DNA from: Pseudofabraea citricarpa
Lineage: Eukaryota; Ascomycota; Leotiomycetes; Helotiales; Dermateaceae
DNA length: 64,000 nt
Assembly: GCA_029641185.1 (NCBI GenBank)
Contig: JAPWGK010000024.1
Location: 604,768 to 668,767, forward strand
Direction: 5' to 3'
Each line of letters opens with the position of its first letter. Positions within the stretch are counted from its first letter, which is position 1. Below are positions 46,321 through 60,950 of this stretch, piece by piece. Both the position numbers and the translations under genes were made by a program. The notes beneath the pieces were generated by a model that saw only the letters and a program-made list of their open reading frames with translations, was not told where the DNA came from and searched no databases.

Positions 46321-49300
46321 AAGTATTTATATTCCTACTAATAATATTAAGCCTTCTAAAAATAAGATTATTATTAGAATATTAATATATCTAGACCTTA
46401 GAGACTTTAATAAGCTTTTACTAAACCCTAAGATAAAGCTTACTAGTAATTTATCTAATCTTTTAAAAGTATTTATATAATTATAAGAGTAACCTAATAA
46501 TCCTAAGCTAACTTCTTAAATACTAGCTAGAATAAGTTAGTAAGATAATATATAAGAAACCTTTTTAGAAGAAGCTAATAATAATAAGATTAATATAATT
46601 ATTAAAAATACTAAAGAAAAAGTACTAGAAGAAGCTCTTATTATACGATCTTAAGTAATTATATAAGCTACTTATATAAAAGAGATTTTTAGATAATAAG
46701 AACTTAATAAATAATAAGAATTAATTTTATATAAAAAGAAGCTAGTAATAATAATAAGATAAGAAATTAGCTATAATATACTAATAATAATATATAAAAA
46801 ACTAAGAATAAGATATTTCTCTTTAGGGTATCTTTTTTATTTATAGTCTAATTTATAGTATTTTAATATCTAGTATTTTAAAGGAAGAATTATATTTAAT
46901 TTAAGGTTTAAATATCTTTTAGTAATTTCTTTTATTTAATATTTTACTAATAAATTTCCTTTTATATTATTATTATTATTTTTATATATTATTTATTTAA
47001 GTTTAATTTTATTTTCTTAATTTAAGTATTATTTTTTTATTTAAATTTCTTTTTTATAATTAGAAGATAACTAGTATATAAAAAGAAAGAGAAAAAAGTC
47101 CTTAAATTATAAAAAGTCTTTTAGAGATTAAAAGCTATAATAAGATTCTAGGAGTTTTTACTAAGTATATATTAAGTACTTTAGATATTATTAATAAGTT
47201 TACCTAGGTAATTCTTTAAATAATTTTAAATAAAATTTATATAAATATAAGATAAGAATATTATAAATTATTAAGTAAAATAATACTTTAATTTTATAAG
47301 TATAAATCTATTTATTTATCTAAATATATAACTATATATAAGACTAGATATTAAAAAATAAGAACTCTAAATCTAGAAATAATTTATTATTATAAACGCT
47401 TAAGTAAAAACTTTATAAGAGTAAAATATAAAAGGATTTCTTACTAGGACTTCTAGATTATATATAAAGTCTTTTTAGTAAACTCCTTAAACTTATTAAA
47501 ATTATTATAAAAGTAAATTAACTTATCTTAATTATTATTATTATTAGATTTAATAAAAATAATAATAAAGATAAATATAAGAATAATAATAATAAAAGTA
47601 TTAGTAATAAGCTTCTTTTTTATATAATTAGCTTTCTTAAGGATTTCTAGAGTTTTATTATACTTTTTATAAGCTTTATAAAACTCTAAGTAACCCTTAA
47701 GAAATAATAGAAGGTTCTTCTTATAAAAGTAATTATAAATTACTAGTATAATTTATTTTAAATTATATATAATATTAACTAAAATCTAGAGGTCGCTTAA
47801 ATATTTATCTAGTTCCTTAGTTATTTTATCCTTTTTATTCTTAGTATTATAAAGGTAATATAATATAAATATCTTATTTTAAATCTTAAGAATAAAGATA
47901 TCTAGCTTATTAAGATACTTAAGCTAGGATAATATTAGCTAAGATTATATAAGTTAGAAATAAATTACTTATATAAATATAATATTTTAAGTAATTAGAA
48001 CTAATAATATAAGAATAATATCTATTACCTAAAAGATAAAAATAATTAAGTAATATAATAGGTATAAAAAAGACTCTCTTAATATAAAAAGAATATAAGA
48101 ATAATTTTATAAGAGCTTTTAACTTTTTAGAAGATAATAAAAAAGTAAAAATAATACTAGAAGTATTATAATACGATTACTTTAAAAATAAAGAGATCTA
48201 GTTATTATTAAAATTAAAAGAATACTTTAAAATACTTTTTAGATATATAAGAATCTTTTACTAAGAATATACTTTATAAGATAAGAAAATAAAAAGAGAT
48301 TCTTCTTTTTCTTCTTCTTTCTAGTTATTATTCTTAATATAAGAATTACTATTAATATTTATACTTATATTCTTAGCTTATTAATTAATAGTCTTATTAA
48401 TACGATTAAAGTTACTAATATTAAAAGAATTAGTATTTTTATTAATAATAAGAGTAATAATATCCTTAAAAATACTTATATTATCTTTTAGATTTATAAT
48501 TAAGTCTTTTAAAACTATAATTTTATTATTCTTCTCTTTTACTAAGAAAGGTAGGTATAACTTAACTTAATAATATAATTACTTATATTTCTTAACTAAA
48601 ATATTAGATTAATCTCTTTCTAATTTAATTAGAATAATAAGTAATATAATCCTAGTATTAGAAGTAAAAGACTAGATTAAAACCTAACTTTATAATTAAG
48701 TCTAATAACTAGAAGTTAAAATACTAGTAAATAGAAAGCTTATATTACTTAATAATTAATTATCTTTTAACTTAAGAGTTACTAGAGTAATCTTCTTAAT
48801 TATAAAATCTAAGTATTACTTTAAATTATAAACCTAATTTTTTAGAATAATATTTATAAACTTTAGAAGTTTCTTCTAAATAAACTTAAAATTACTAATA
48901 ATAACTTTCTTCTTTTAGTAAATATAAAATAAGTTTTTTATATTATATATTAAGTTTTATAAATACTTAGTTAATACTTAGTAAAATCTTATTAAGTAAA
49001 AGAATAAACTTATTAGAGGGTAATTAATAAACTAAAGCTTTTTTTCTTACTTCTTAGTATAAAGATTCTTTTATAAAACTAAGATTTTCTTTAAATAATT
49101 ATAAAAGTATTTTCTTACCTTTAACTTATTTTTATTTAAGAAGTTAAATAAGATATTAGGTATAATCTCTTTCTTATCTTTTTAACTTAGAACTTCCTTC
49201 TAAGACTAAAATTAATAACTAGATAATAAATAATAAGATTAGAGAATTTATAAAAATAAGTATAAGTTTTATAAAAGTAATATAATAAGACTTATAAATA

Positions 49301-51234
49301 ATAATTAGATAATTATAATACTTTAGTAAAAGATTTTAAATATTATTAGATAAATCTAATTTATAATATATATCTTTTAGTATTTAGAGTAAGTTTTTTT
49401 TTAGAAATATATTATATAAAATTTTAAAAATAAAAGTTATTATTTTATCTTTATTATTAAAAGTATTAAATAAGAAATAATTATATTCTAGGATTATAAG
49501 AGTCTTAGCTTATTATTATATTATTTTACTAATAGTCTCTTATTTTATAAGTTATATATTCCTAGGATTATTAAAGATAATTAAATTATTAAAAATAAAA
49601 GAGTATTTAGATAAGCCTAATTTTATATAAAGTTTATACTAATATTTTACTACTAGCTTAAAAATAACTTATCGTTTAATAAAATAAAGCTTATTCTTAA
49701 GCTTATTAAGAGTATTATATAAGGTAATAAAATCTAAGAATATTAAAACTAAATTAAAGTATATACTTATTAACTTATTAGTATTTATAATTATCTTCTT
49801 TTTTAGAATAAAAATAATTTATATAAGAGTTAGCTTAAGCCTAAATATAATAATTTAGGATATATACTTATTTAAAGTAATAAGTATCCTTATAATTACT
49901 TAGTATATAAAATATCTTAATAAAATATTATTTATCTTTTATAAGATAATCTAGTAAAACTTTTATAAAATAAAATAAAATAAAGAACTTATATAAAGGA
50001 ATACTAATATATATATTATCTTTTATAATAATAATAAGTTCTTATATTTAATATAAGTACTTATAATTAATTATATAAATTCTTATTAAGCTCTTATAAA
50101 GAATAATAAGAGAAAGAAAAATAAACTTATTATATTAAAATAATTTATAGCTAGTTTCTTAAGAATAAGATTAAGAGTTTTATACTTAGATTAAGATTAT
50201 AATATAAGGAATAATTAATATAAAAGTAGATTAATATATATTATTAACTTATATAATAAGATTAATAATAAATAATTTAAAAACTAGAAATAAAGATTAT
50301 AAAAGGACTTACTAGGTCTAAAAAAAGAGAAGTAAATATATTAGAGATTATAAGAAAAGAATAATAAAAACTTAATAGAATATTATAAAATTAGAATTAT
50401 AAAGATATTTTATTTTAGTTTAAATAAAAGAAATAAAAGAATTTATAAGTAAAAGGTAATTTAGCTAGAATATCCTTTTTTTATATAATAAAAGATAAGT
50501 ATTATAATTATAATTAAAAGGAAAAGTATAATATTAAATTAATCTTTAGAAAATAAGAATAATAAATATTAGAGTTTATAATATATCTAAACGAAAAGAA
50601 AAGAAAATTATAACTTTATATCTTAAGTTAAGAGATTTTTTATAATTAAAATACTTAGTTTTATATTAAGAGTAATAATTCCTATAAAAGATCTAAGCTA
50701 AGAATAATTTAACTAGTTATTAGGAGTATTTATTAGAGAAATATAAGTTTATTTATTATAAGAGAAAAGTAATCTAAGAGTTATAAGATTATCTTTTAAG
50801 AGATAATTAGAGAAGCGGATTATAATAGCCTAAAGTTATAAGAAATATATATCTTATACCCTAACTTTAATTTATTAAAGATAAAAGATACCTAATAATA
50901 TTATAAGAAAGATTATTATATAAGAGATAAATATAATAAGATTATATACTTAATTTTATTACTTTCTTTACTTTTATAAGAAGTTATTATTATCTTAGGT
51001 ATTATTATATAAGGGCTTTATAAGTATTCTTTAAATATTCTAGAAGTTATATATAATTAATTTATATTTTATTATTATAATTAATTAATTATTTCTTTTA
51101 CCTTCTACTTTTATAACTATTAATTCGATTACTAAATATACCTTATATATAATTATATATATTATATTAGTTACTAGTTATATATATAATACTATAAATT
51201 TAAATATACTCTAATATTTATTACTTTATTATAA
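45798..51234 (+). repeat. left arm of a 5.44-kb inverted repeat
   Basis: Reverse complement of 52223-57659. Landmark pairs (45821/57637, 48401/55056, 50802/52655) all have coordinate sums of 103,457-103,458, so the arms are aligned with practically no indels over 5.4 kb. Differences are RIP-type transitions. The arm contains the end of the plus-strand Gypsy pol. Confidence 0.85.
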
Positions 51235-52222
51235 TAATAAAGTATTAGTATAAATTTTATATAAAACTAGGCTTATTTAAATATTCTTTTACTTTTAATA
51301 ATTTAATTATCTCTAATAATCCTAGAGATATATAACCTATAAAATAAAAGGCTATTAGTAAAATAATATAATAATAAGCTAAGACTCTTATAATCTTAGA
51401 ATATAATTACTTCTTATTTAATACTCTTAATAATAAAGATAAAATAATAGTTTTTATCTTTAAAGTTTTATATAATATATTTTTAAAAGAAGACTTACTT
51501 TAGGTACTAAAAGATATATATTATAAATTAGGTTTACCTAATAATACTTAAAATCTTTTATTAAAATATTATAATTATCTAATTATTATTTATAAGTTTT
51601 ATTATATTACTTTTATAAAACTTATACTTATTTTTATAAGTTCTTTAATCTTATTATTTATTATCTAGCTACTAACTTTAGTCTTAGGAGGAAGTTCTAA
51701 GTTAAGAAGATAAGAAAGAGATTATATCTAATATCTTATTTAATTTCTTAAATAAGAATAAGTTAAAAATAAGAAAATATCTTTATAATTACTTAAAAAA
51801 GATCTTAGTTTTATAAAAAAGCCTTTATATTAAGAAGTAAGAAAAGAAGCTCTAGTTTATTAATTATCTTCTAGTAAGTTTATCCTTCTATTTAATAAGA
51901 TTTTACTAAGTATTAACTAAGTATTTATAGAACTTAATATATAATATAAAGAACTTATTTTATATTTATTAAAAGAAGAAAATTATTACTAATAATCTTA
52001 AGTTTATTTAGAAGAAGTTTCTAAAATTTATAAATATTATCCTAAAAGATTAGGTTTATAATTTAAAATAATACTTAGATTTTATAGTTAAGAAAATTAC
52101 TCTAGTAACTCTTAAGTTAAAGGATAATTAATTATTAAGTAATATAAGCTTTTTATTTATTAATATTCTAACTTCTAGTTATTAGACTTAATTATAAAGT
52201 TAGACTTTAACTTAGTCTCTTA
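51235..52222. repeat. 988-bp spacer of the inverted repeat, a third copy of a unit found in both arms
   Basis: 51238-52222 repeats 53808-54792 in the same orientation with a constant offset of 2,570. It therefore also repeats 48665-49649 in reverse. The spacer is not itself palindromic. Confidence 0.8.
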
Positions 52223-55200
52223 TTATAATAAGGTAATAAATATTAAGATATATTTAAATTTATAATATTATAAATATAACTAGTAACTAATATAATATAT
52301 ATAACTATATATAAGGTATATTTAGTAATTAAATTAATAATTATAAAGGTAAGAGATAAAAAAAGTAATTAATTAATTATAATAATAAAGTATAAATTAA
52401 TTATATATAACTCCTAAAATACTTAAAAAGTATTTATAAAACTCTTATATAATAATACCTAAGATAATAATAACTTCTTATAAAAGTAAAAAAAGTAATA
52501 AAATTAAGTATATAATCTTATTATATTTATCTCTTATATAATAATCTTTCTTATAATATTATTAGATATCTCTTATTTTTAATAAATTAAAGTTAGGATA
52601 TAAGATATATATCTCTTATAACTTTAGATTATTATAATTTATTCTTCTAATTATCTCCTAAAAGATAATCTTATAACTCTTAGATTATTTTTCTCTTATA
52701 ATAAATAAACTTATATTCCTCTAATAAATACTTCTAATAATTAGTTAAGTTATTTTTAGCTTAAATCTCTTATAAAAATTATTACTCTTAGTATAAAACT
52801 AAGTATTTTAATTATAAAAAATCTCTTAATTTAAGATATAAAGTTATAATTCTTTTTTCTTTTTATTTAGATATATTATAAACTCTAATATTTATTATTT
52901 TTATCTTTTAAAGATTAATTTAATATTATATTCTTTCTTTTAATTATAATTATAATATCTATCTTTTATTATATAAAAAAAGAGTATTTTAACTAAATTA
53001 CCTCTTACCTATAAATTCTTTCGCTTTCTTTATTTAAATTAAAATAAAATACTTTTATAACTCTAATTTTATAATATCCTACTAAGTTTTTATTATTTTC
53101 TTTTTTTAATCTCTAATATATTTATTTCTTCTTTTTTAGACCTAATAAGTCTTTTTATAATTTTTATTTCTAGTTCTTAAATTATTTATTATTAATCTTA
53201 TTATATAAGTTAGTAATATATATTAATCTATCTTTATATTAATTATTCCTTATATTATAATCTTAATCTAAGTATAAAACTCCTAATCTTATTCCTAAGA
53301 AATTAGCTATAAATTATTTTAATATAATAAGTTTATTTATTTTTCTCTTATTATCTTTTATAAGAGCTTAATAAAAGTTCGTATAATTAATTATAAGTAC
53401 TTATACTAAATATAAGAACCTATTATTATAATAAAAGATAATATATATACTAGTATCCTTTTATATAAGTTTTTTATTTTATTTTATTTTATAAAAGTTT
53501 TATTAGATTATCTTATAAAAGATAAATAATATTTTATTAAGATATTTCGTATACTAAGTAACTATAAAAATACTTATTATTTTAAATAAGTATACGCCCT
53601 AAATTATTATATCTAGGCTTAAGCTAACTCTTATATAAATTATCTTTATCCTAAAAAAGAAGATAATTATAAATACTAATAAGTTAATAAGTATATATTT
53701 TAACTTAGTTCTAATACCCTTAGATTTTATTATATTATATAATACTCTTAATAAGCTTAAGAATAAGCTTTATCTTACTAAATAATAAGCTATTTTTAAG
53801 CTAGTAGTAAAGTATTAGTATAAACTTTATATAAAGCTAGGTTTATTTAAATATTCTTTTATTTTTAATAATTTAGTTATCTCTAATAATCCTAAGAATA
53901 TATAACCTATAAAATAAGAGGCTATTAGTAAAGTAGCCTAGTAATAAGCTAAGACTCTTATAATCCTAGAGTATAATTACTTCTTATTTAATATACTTAA
54001 TAATAAAGATAAAATAATAGCTTTTATCTTTAAAGTTTTATATAATATACTTTTAAAAAAGAACTCGCTTTAGATACTAAAAGATATATATTATAAATTA
54101 GATTTACCTAATAATATTTAAAATCTTTTATTAGAATATTATAATTATCTAATTATTATTTATAAGTCTTATTATATTATTTTTATAAAACTTATATTTA
54201 CTTTTATAAGTTCCTTAGCCTTATTATTTATTATCTAGCTACTAACTCTAGTCTTAGGAGAAAGTTCTAAATTAGGAAGATAAAAAAGAAATTATATCTA
54301 ATATTTTATTTAATTTCTTAAATAAAAATAAATTAAAAGTAAGAAAATATCTTTATAATTACTTAAAAAAGATCTTAATTTTATAGAAAAGCTTTTATAC
54401 TAAGAAGTAAGAAAAAAAGCTTTAGTTTATTAATTATCTTCTAGTAAATTTATTCTTTTACTTAATAAGACCTTACTAAATATTAACTAAGTATTTATAA
54501 AACTTAATATATAATATAAAGAACTTATTTTATATTTATTAAAAGAAGAAGGTTATTACTAATAATCTTAAGTTTATTTAGAAAAAGCTTCTAAAATTTA
54601 TAAGTATTATTTTAGAAGATTAGATTTATAATTTAAAATAATACTTAGACTTTATAATTAAGAAAATTATTCTAGTAACTTCTAAGTTAAAAGATAATTA
54701 ACTATTAAGTAATATAAGCTTTTTATTTACTAGTATTTTAACTTCTAGTTACTAGACTCGATTATAAAATTAGGTTTTAACCTAGCCTCTTACTTTTAAT
54801 ACTAGGATTATATTATCTATTATTTTAACTAGATTAAAAGAAGATTAATCTAATATTCTAGTTAAGAAGTATAAGTAATTATATTATTAGGTTAAGTTAT
54901 ATTTATCTTTATAAGCTAAGGAGAAGGATAATAAGATTATAGCTTTAAAAAACCTAGTTATAAATCTAAAAAATAATATAAATATTTCTAAGAATATTAT
55001 TATTTTTTTAGTTAATAAAAATACTAACCTCTTTAATACTAGTAACTTTAATCGTATTAATAAAGCTATTAATTAATAGACTAAGAATATAAGTATAAAT
55101 ATTAATAATAATTCCTATAATAAAGATAATAACTAGAAAAAAGAAAAAGAAAAAGAATCTCTTTTTATTTTCTTATCTTATAAAGTATACTCTTAGTAAG

Positions 55201-57659
55201 GGATCCTTATATACTTAAAGAATACTCTAAAGTATTCTTTTAGTCCTAATAATAACTAGATCTTTTTATCTTTAAAGTAATTATATTATAATACTTCTAA
55301 TATTACTTTTATTTTTTTATTATCTTCTAGAAAGCTAAAGACTCTTATAAAACTATTCTTATATTCTTTTTATATTAAGAGAGCCTTTTTTACGCTTATT
55401 ATATTACTTAATTATTTTTATCCTTTAGATAATAAATATTATTCTTATATTATTAGTTTTAATTACTTAAAATATTATATTTATATAAGTAATTTATTTC
55501 TAACTTATATAATCTTAGCTAATATTATCCTAGCCTAAATATCTTAATAAGCTAGATATCTTTATTTTTAAGATTCGAAATAAAGTATTCGTATTATATT
55601 ACCTTTATAATACTAAGAATAAAAAAGATAAAATAACTAAGAGACTAGATAAGTACTTAAGTAACCTCTAGATTTTAGTTAATATTATATATAATTTAAA
55701 ATAAATTATACTAGTAATTTATAATTACTTTTATAAGAAGAACTTTTTATTATTTCCTAAGGGTTACTTAGAGCTTTATAAAGCTTATAAAAAGTATAAT
55801 AAGACTCTAGAAATCCTTAAGAAGGCTAATCGTATAAAAAAGAAGCTTATTACTAATATATCTATTATTATTATTCTTATATTTATTTTTATTATTACTT
55901 TTACTAAACCTAATAATAATAATAATTAAGATAAGTTAATTTATCTTTATAATAACTTTAATAAGTTTAAGAAGTCTACTAAGAAAACTTTATATATAAT
56001 CTAGGAGTTCTAGTAAGAAATCCTTTTATATTTTACTTTTATAAAGTTTTTACTTAAGCGTTTATAATAATAAACTATTTCTAGGTTTAAAGTTCTTATT
56101 TTTTAATACCTAATCTTATATATAGTTATACGTTTAGATAGATAAATAGATTTATACTTATAAAATTAAAATATTATTTTACTTAATAATTTATAATATT
56201 CGTATCTTATATTTATATAAATTTTATTTAAAATTATTTAAAGAATTATCTAGATAAACTTATTAATAATACCTAAAATACTTAATATATACTTAGTAAG
56301 AACTCCTAAAATCTTATTATAACTTTTAATCCCTAAAAGACTTTTTATAATTTAAGAACTCTCTTTTTTTCTCTCTTATATACTAGTTATCCTCTAATTA
56401 TAAAAAAGAAATTTAAATAAAGAAATAATACTTAAATTAAGAAAATAAAATTAAACTTAAACGAATAATATATAAAAATAATAATAATAATATAAAAGGA
56501 AATTTATTAGTAAAATATTAAATAAGAGGAGTTATTAAAAGATATTTAAATCTTAAACTAAATATAATTCTTCCTTTAAAATACTAGGTATTAAAATATT
56601 ATAAATTAGGTTATAAATAAAAAAGATATCCTAAAAAAAAGCGTCTTATTCTTAGTCTTTTATATATTATTATTAGTATATTATAACTAATTTCTTATCC
56701 TATTATTATAACTAGCTTCTTTTTATATAAAATTAATTCTTATTATTTATTAAGTTCTTATTATCTAAAAATCTCTTTTATATAAGTAGCTTATATAATT
56801 ACTTAGGATTATATAATAAGAGCTTCTTTTAATACTTTTTTTTTAGTACTTTTAATAATTATATTAATCTTATTATTATTAGCTTCCTCTAAAGAGGTTT
56901 CTTATATATTATCTTACTAACTTATTCTAGCTAATACTTAAGAAGTTAGCCTAGGATTATTAGGTTATTCTTATAATTATATAAGTACTTTTAAAGGATT
57001 AGGTAAGTTATTAGTAAGCTTTACCTTAGGACTTAGTAAGAGCTTATTAGGGTCTCTAAGATCTAGATATATTAGTATTCTAATAATAATCTTATCTTTA
57101 GAAGACTTAATATTATTAGTAGGAATATAAATATCTTCTCTTTAAATAAATTTCTTTAATTTATATTTTATATAAGTATTATAAAAAGGAGTTATATTTA
57201 TTTTACTAAGCTAATAAGTATCCTTCTTATTATTAGCCTTTAAAATTATATATAAGCCTTTTTATCTAAAATTAAGCGCTTATTATTTTAATATATTAGC
57301 TTCTTATATAATATTAAATATAAGAATAATATCCCTTTTAAGAAGTAGTTCTTTTTATAAGATATAGTTATAATTAGTAGCTTCTTTTAATTCTTAGTAT
57401 TTATATTATTTTATTAGTAGGATCTTTAGTATATATTTATTATAAATTTTAAGTTACTTAATATATAAAGTAATTAAAGACTTTTTATTTATCTTCTTAA
57501 TTAGGTTTTATCTTAGATATTATTATATTAGGTACTTACTTTTAATAATAAGTATAATCTTAAAGCTAAACTATAAATAAAATATAATAAGCCTTATAAG
57601 AGCTCTTATTATAATATTATTTATAAAGTAGACCTTTTTAATATACCTTAGCTAGTTCT
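52223..57659 (-). repeat. right arm of the 5.44-kb inverted repeat
   Basis: Mirror of 45798-51234 about an axis near 51,728. It ends exactly where the LTR of the minus-strand Gypsy element begins, so the arm was probably longer and is interrupted. Confidence 0.85.
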
Positions 57660-58006
57660 TATTATAATATATAAAATATAAAATAAATAAGAGATTAATA
57701 TAACTAATTAATAATAAAAGATCTAAGTATAAGAAGAGAAAAAAAAAGAAAAAGAAAGAAAATATAAGAAGCTAATTATAAGTAATTCTTCTTATTATAC
57801 TAGTATTTACTTTTTAAGTATTCTCTATTATACGTATTCTTAAGTAAGTAAATATATAAGGTAAGTTATATATAATTTACTTTACTTAGTAAATTTCTAG
57901 TTATATAATTAGGATTAATAAGTTATAATATAAGGTAAGTAAAATATATATAAGAGAAATAAATATATAATACGTATCTTAAGTAACTTATATAAGAATT
58001 ATAATA
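57660..58006 (-). repeat. 3' LTR of the Gypsy element
   Basis: Matches 63652-63998 at a constant offset of 5,992, with transitions only at most differing sites. Confidence 0.88.
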
Positions 58007-58019
58007 TTACCCCTCCTCT
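58007..58019 (-). other. polypurine tract of the Gypsy element
   Basis: On the minus strand AGAGGAGGGGTAA runs directly into the LTR. It is one of the few GC-rich spots in the isochore; it contains no CpA or TpG and so was immune to RIP. It fixes the element's orientation. Confidence 0.75.
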
Positions 58020-58399
58020 AAGCGTCTAATTTTTATATTAGATAAGATTTATCTAGATATCTAGAGTAAAAATCTTTTAGAATTTCTTATATATTTTTAA
58101 AATTTTCTATTAAATATTACTTTAAATCTAGTAGTTATTATATTTATTTAACTTTATAAAAAACTTTTCTTCTAATTATCTTTATATTCTTAATATCCTT
58201 TACTTTTTATTTATCGTTTCCTTTTATATTAATTAGGAGAGATTTAGTTTCTCTTTATCTAGATAAAAAATCGTCTAGGTTTTTATATAATAAGTTAAAA
58301 TAAAATATAAAATAAATCTTAAGTCCTAGTAATAACTTTACTTTATAAGAGCTTAGTCTAATTTTCTTTTTAATCTTATAAAGCCTTTTATTTTTATAT

Positions 58400-60950
58400 T
58401 CTAGTTTTCTTAAAAGTTTTTATATTCGAATATTTTTTATTAAGATATAAACTTTATCTTCTAGTTTATAATTTAATATAAGCGATCGTTTCTTATTTAC
58501 GTATTTTTCTATCTTACTCTAGGACTAAGTTATTTCTTTATATATAAATTTCTAAGTATTTTTTATTCTTTTTATAAATTCTATTACTTATCTTTTATTT
58601 AGTTTAGTTTTTATAAGTTACGTTTAATTAATCTTAGTATTTTCCTAGTTAAAATCTATTTTAGATTTATATCCTTTGTTTACAAAGAATAATATAACTT
58701 TTATACTTATAAATTAATATTTATTTCCTATAAATTCTACTATTAATAAGTTTTAACTCTAGTTATCTTATAAATAGTTAGTATAAGCTCTTAGGTAGCG
58801 TTTTATTTTTACGTTTATTCTTTCTATCTAATTATTTATCTCTAGGTATATTATTATAAATAATTAAACGTTAATTCCTAATATCTTATAAAGCTTTCTT
58901 TATATTTTGCTTATAAATTAAGAATCTTTATTAGAAATATAAGTTATAAGTAATTTATAATATTTCTATATATTCTTTAGGAATAATTTAGTAATTTTCT
59001 TTATACTTATTCCTTTATCTTTATATTTATAAAAAATATAATATCTTTCCTTTAATAATCTATAAATTATAACTAAAATAATATTAAATTTATCGCTTTC
59101 TAGAAGTCTAATTACGAAGTCTATAAATATATAACTCTAAGGTCTATCTAATATTAATAATAATTCTAGGTATTCTTAGTAAGTAGTATTATTTAGTTTA
59201 GACTTTCTATAAATATAATAGTTTCTAATATATTAATTAAGATCTTTATTTATATTTTTCTAGATATAATTATCTTATAAAAAGATTAATATTTCTTTTT
59301 AGCTAAAATATCTAATTATAAGTTTTTTATATATTTTCTAAATTAATTTTATTTTATAAGCTTCTAGAACCTAGACTCGGTTCTTATAAAATAAGATATT
59401 ATCTTAATCTTTATAATATAACTTAGGAATATCTTTTATTAGTTTATTATCTCTTAAAGCCTTAAGAGTTTCTTAGTAAAACTAATTATTCTTTTATCTC
59501 TCCTAGATATACTTAGGAATTATTTATTTTACTCTTATAGCCTAAATATATAAGTTAAATACTTCTAGAGTTTCTTTTTTATTAATTCTACTTTTAGGAA
59601 GAATAATTTATATTTATTTTTTCTATCGATTATCTAACTTATCTTATAATTTATCTTAAGATCTTTTAGTTAGAATATCTGCTTTTTTATTTTATTTTCC
59701 TAGTCTATAAACGATTTAAAAGTTAAATTCTAATAAGAATTCTATTTATCTAGCTTATCTTCTTATTAGTTTCTTAGTAGTTATAAAATATTCTAGAGTC
59801 TTATAATCTAAGAATACTTATATAAGTAGGTTTATTCCCTAAAGTTTAGGTTTTTATTCCTTAAAGTATTTAATTATTACTAAGAGTTTCTTATTATAGA
59901 TTTTATAATTATACTTAGCTAATAGGAATCTTCTAGAAAAGAATATTATAAGGTATAAAAGTTCGTCCTCTTTATATTAAGATAATACTCTTATATTAAT
60001 ATAATCTAATAAGTTATATTTTATTATATATTACTTATTTTTATTAAAATACGCGAGTATTAATACTAAGGTAATTATCTTTTTTAGTTTTTTAAAAATA
60101 TTCTAATATTTATCGTTTTAATTAAAGTCTTTTATCTTTTTCTTCTTTTTACTTAAGTTATTAATTAGAGAGAGTATTCTAGAGTAATTCTTAATAAATC
60201 TTTTATAAAAGTTTATAAATCTAATAAAGCTTTATATATCTCTTAAGTTCTTAGGTATTTCTTATTCTTAAATATCCTTAATCTTATTAAGGTTTATTTT
60301 AATTCCTTTTATACTAATAATTAGTCCTAAGAACTTAATCTTATCTTAGTAAAAGACGTACTTCTTAATATTTACTTAAAGTCTTACCTCTTATAATTTA
60401 ATTAAGACTTTTCTAATATATTTTATATATTCTTCTTTAGTTTTATTAGTATAAATATAAATATTATTAATATAAGATAAAACAAAATTATTAGAATATT
60501 CCTAGAATATCTTATTTATAAAATTCTAAAATATTAAAGGTTTATTAGTTAATCTAAAAGAAAGTACCTTATATTTATACGAGCTTTATCTAATATAAAA
60601 AGTAATAAGCTTTTTATTCTTTTTAGTTTAGAATCTGATTTTATTAAAAGCGTATCTAATATCTAGCTTTAATAAGAACTTAGCCTTTCTTATTCTTACT
60701 AGAGTTTTATTTATTAAAAGTAAGGGGTATTTATTCTTTTTTATAATTACGTTTAGCTTTTTATAATTAATATAAAATCTTAATCTTTCTCTAGGCTTTT
60801 ATATAAAAAGAATTAGTAATAAGTAAGATATCTTACTTATATTTATAAAGCCTTTTACTAATTATTCTTTAATATAAGTTCTAATAAGTTCGAGTTTCTC
60901 TTAAGATATCTTATATAAAAAAGCGTATCTAAGATTTATTTCTCTTATAA
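58400..60950 (-). pseudogene. decayed Gypsy pol (reverse transcriptase, RNase H, integrase)
   Basis: Coding part of the minus-strand element as described above. Many in-frame stops, most where TGG or CAG codons would be expected, which fits RIP. Boundaries are approximate. Confidence 0.75.
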
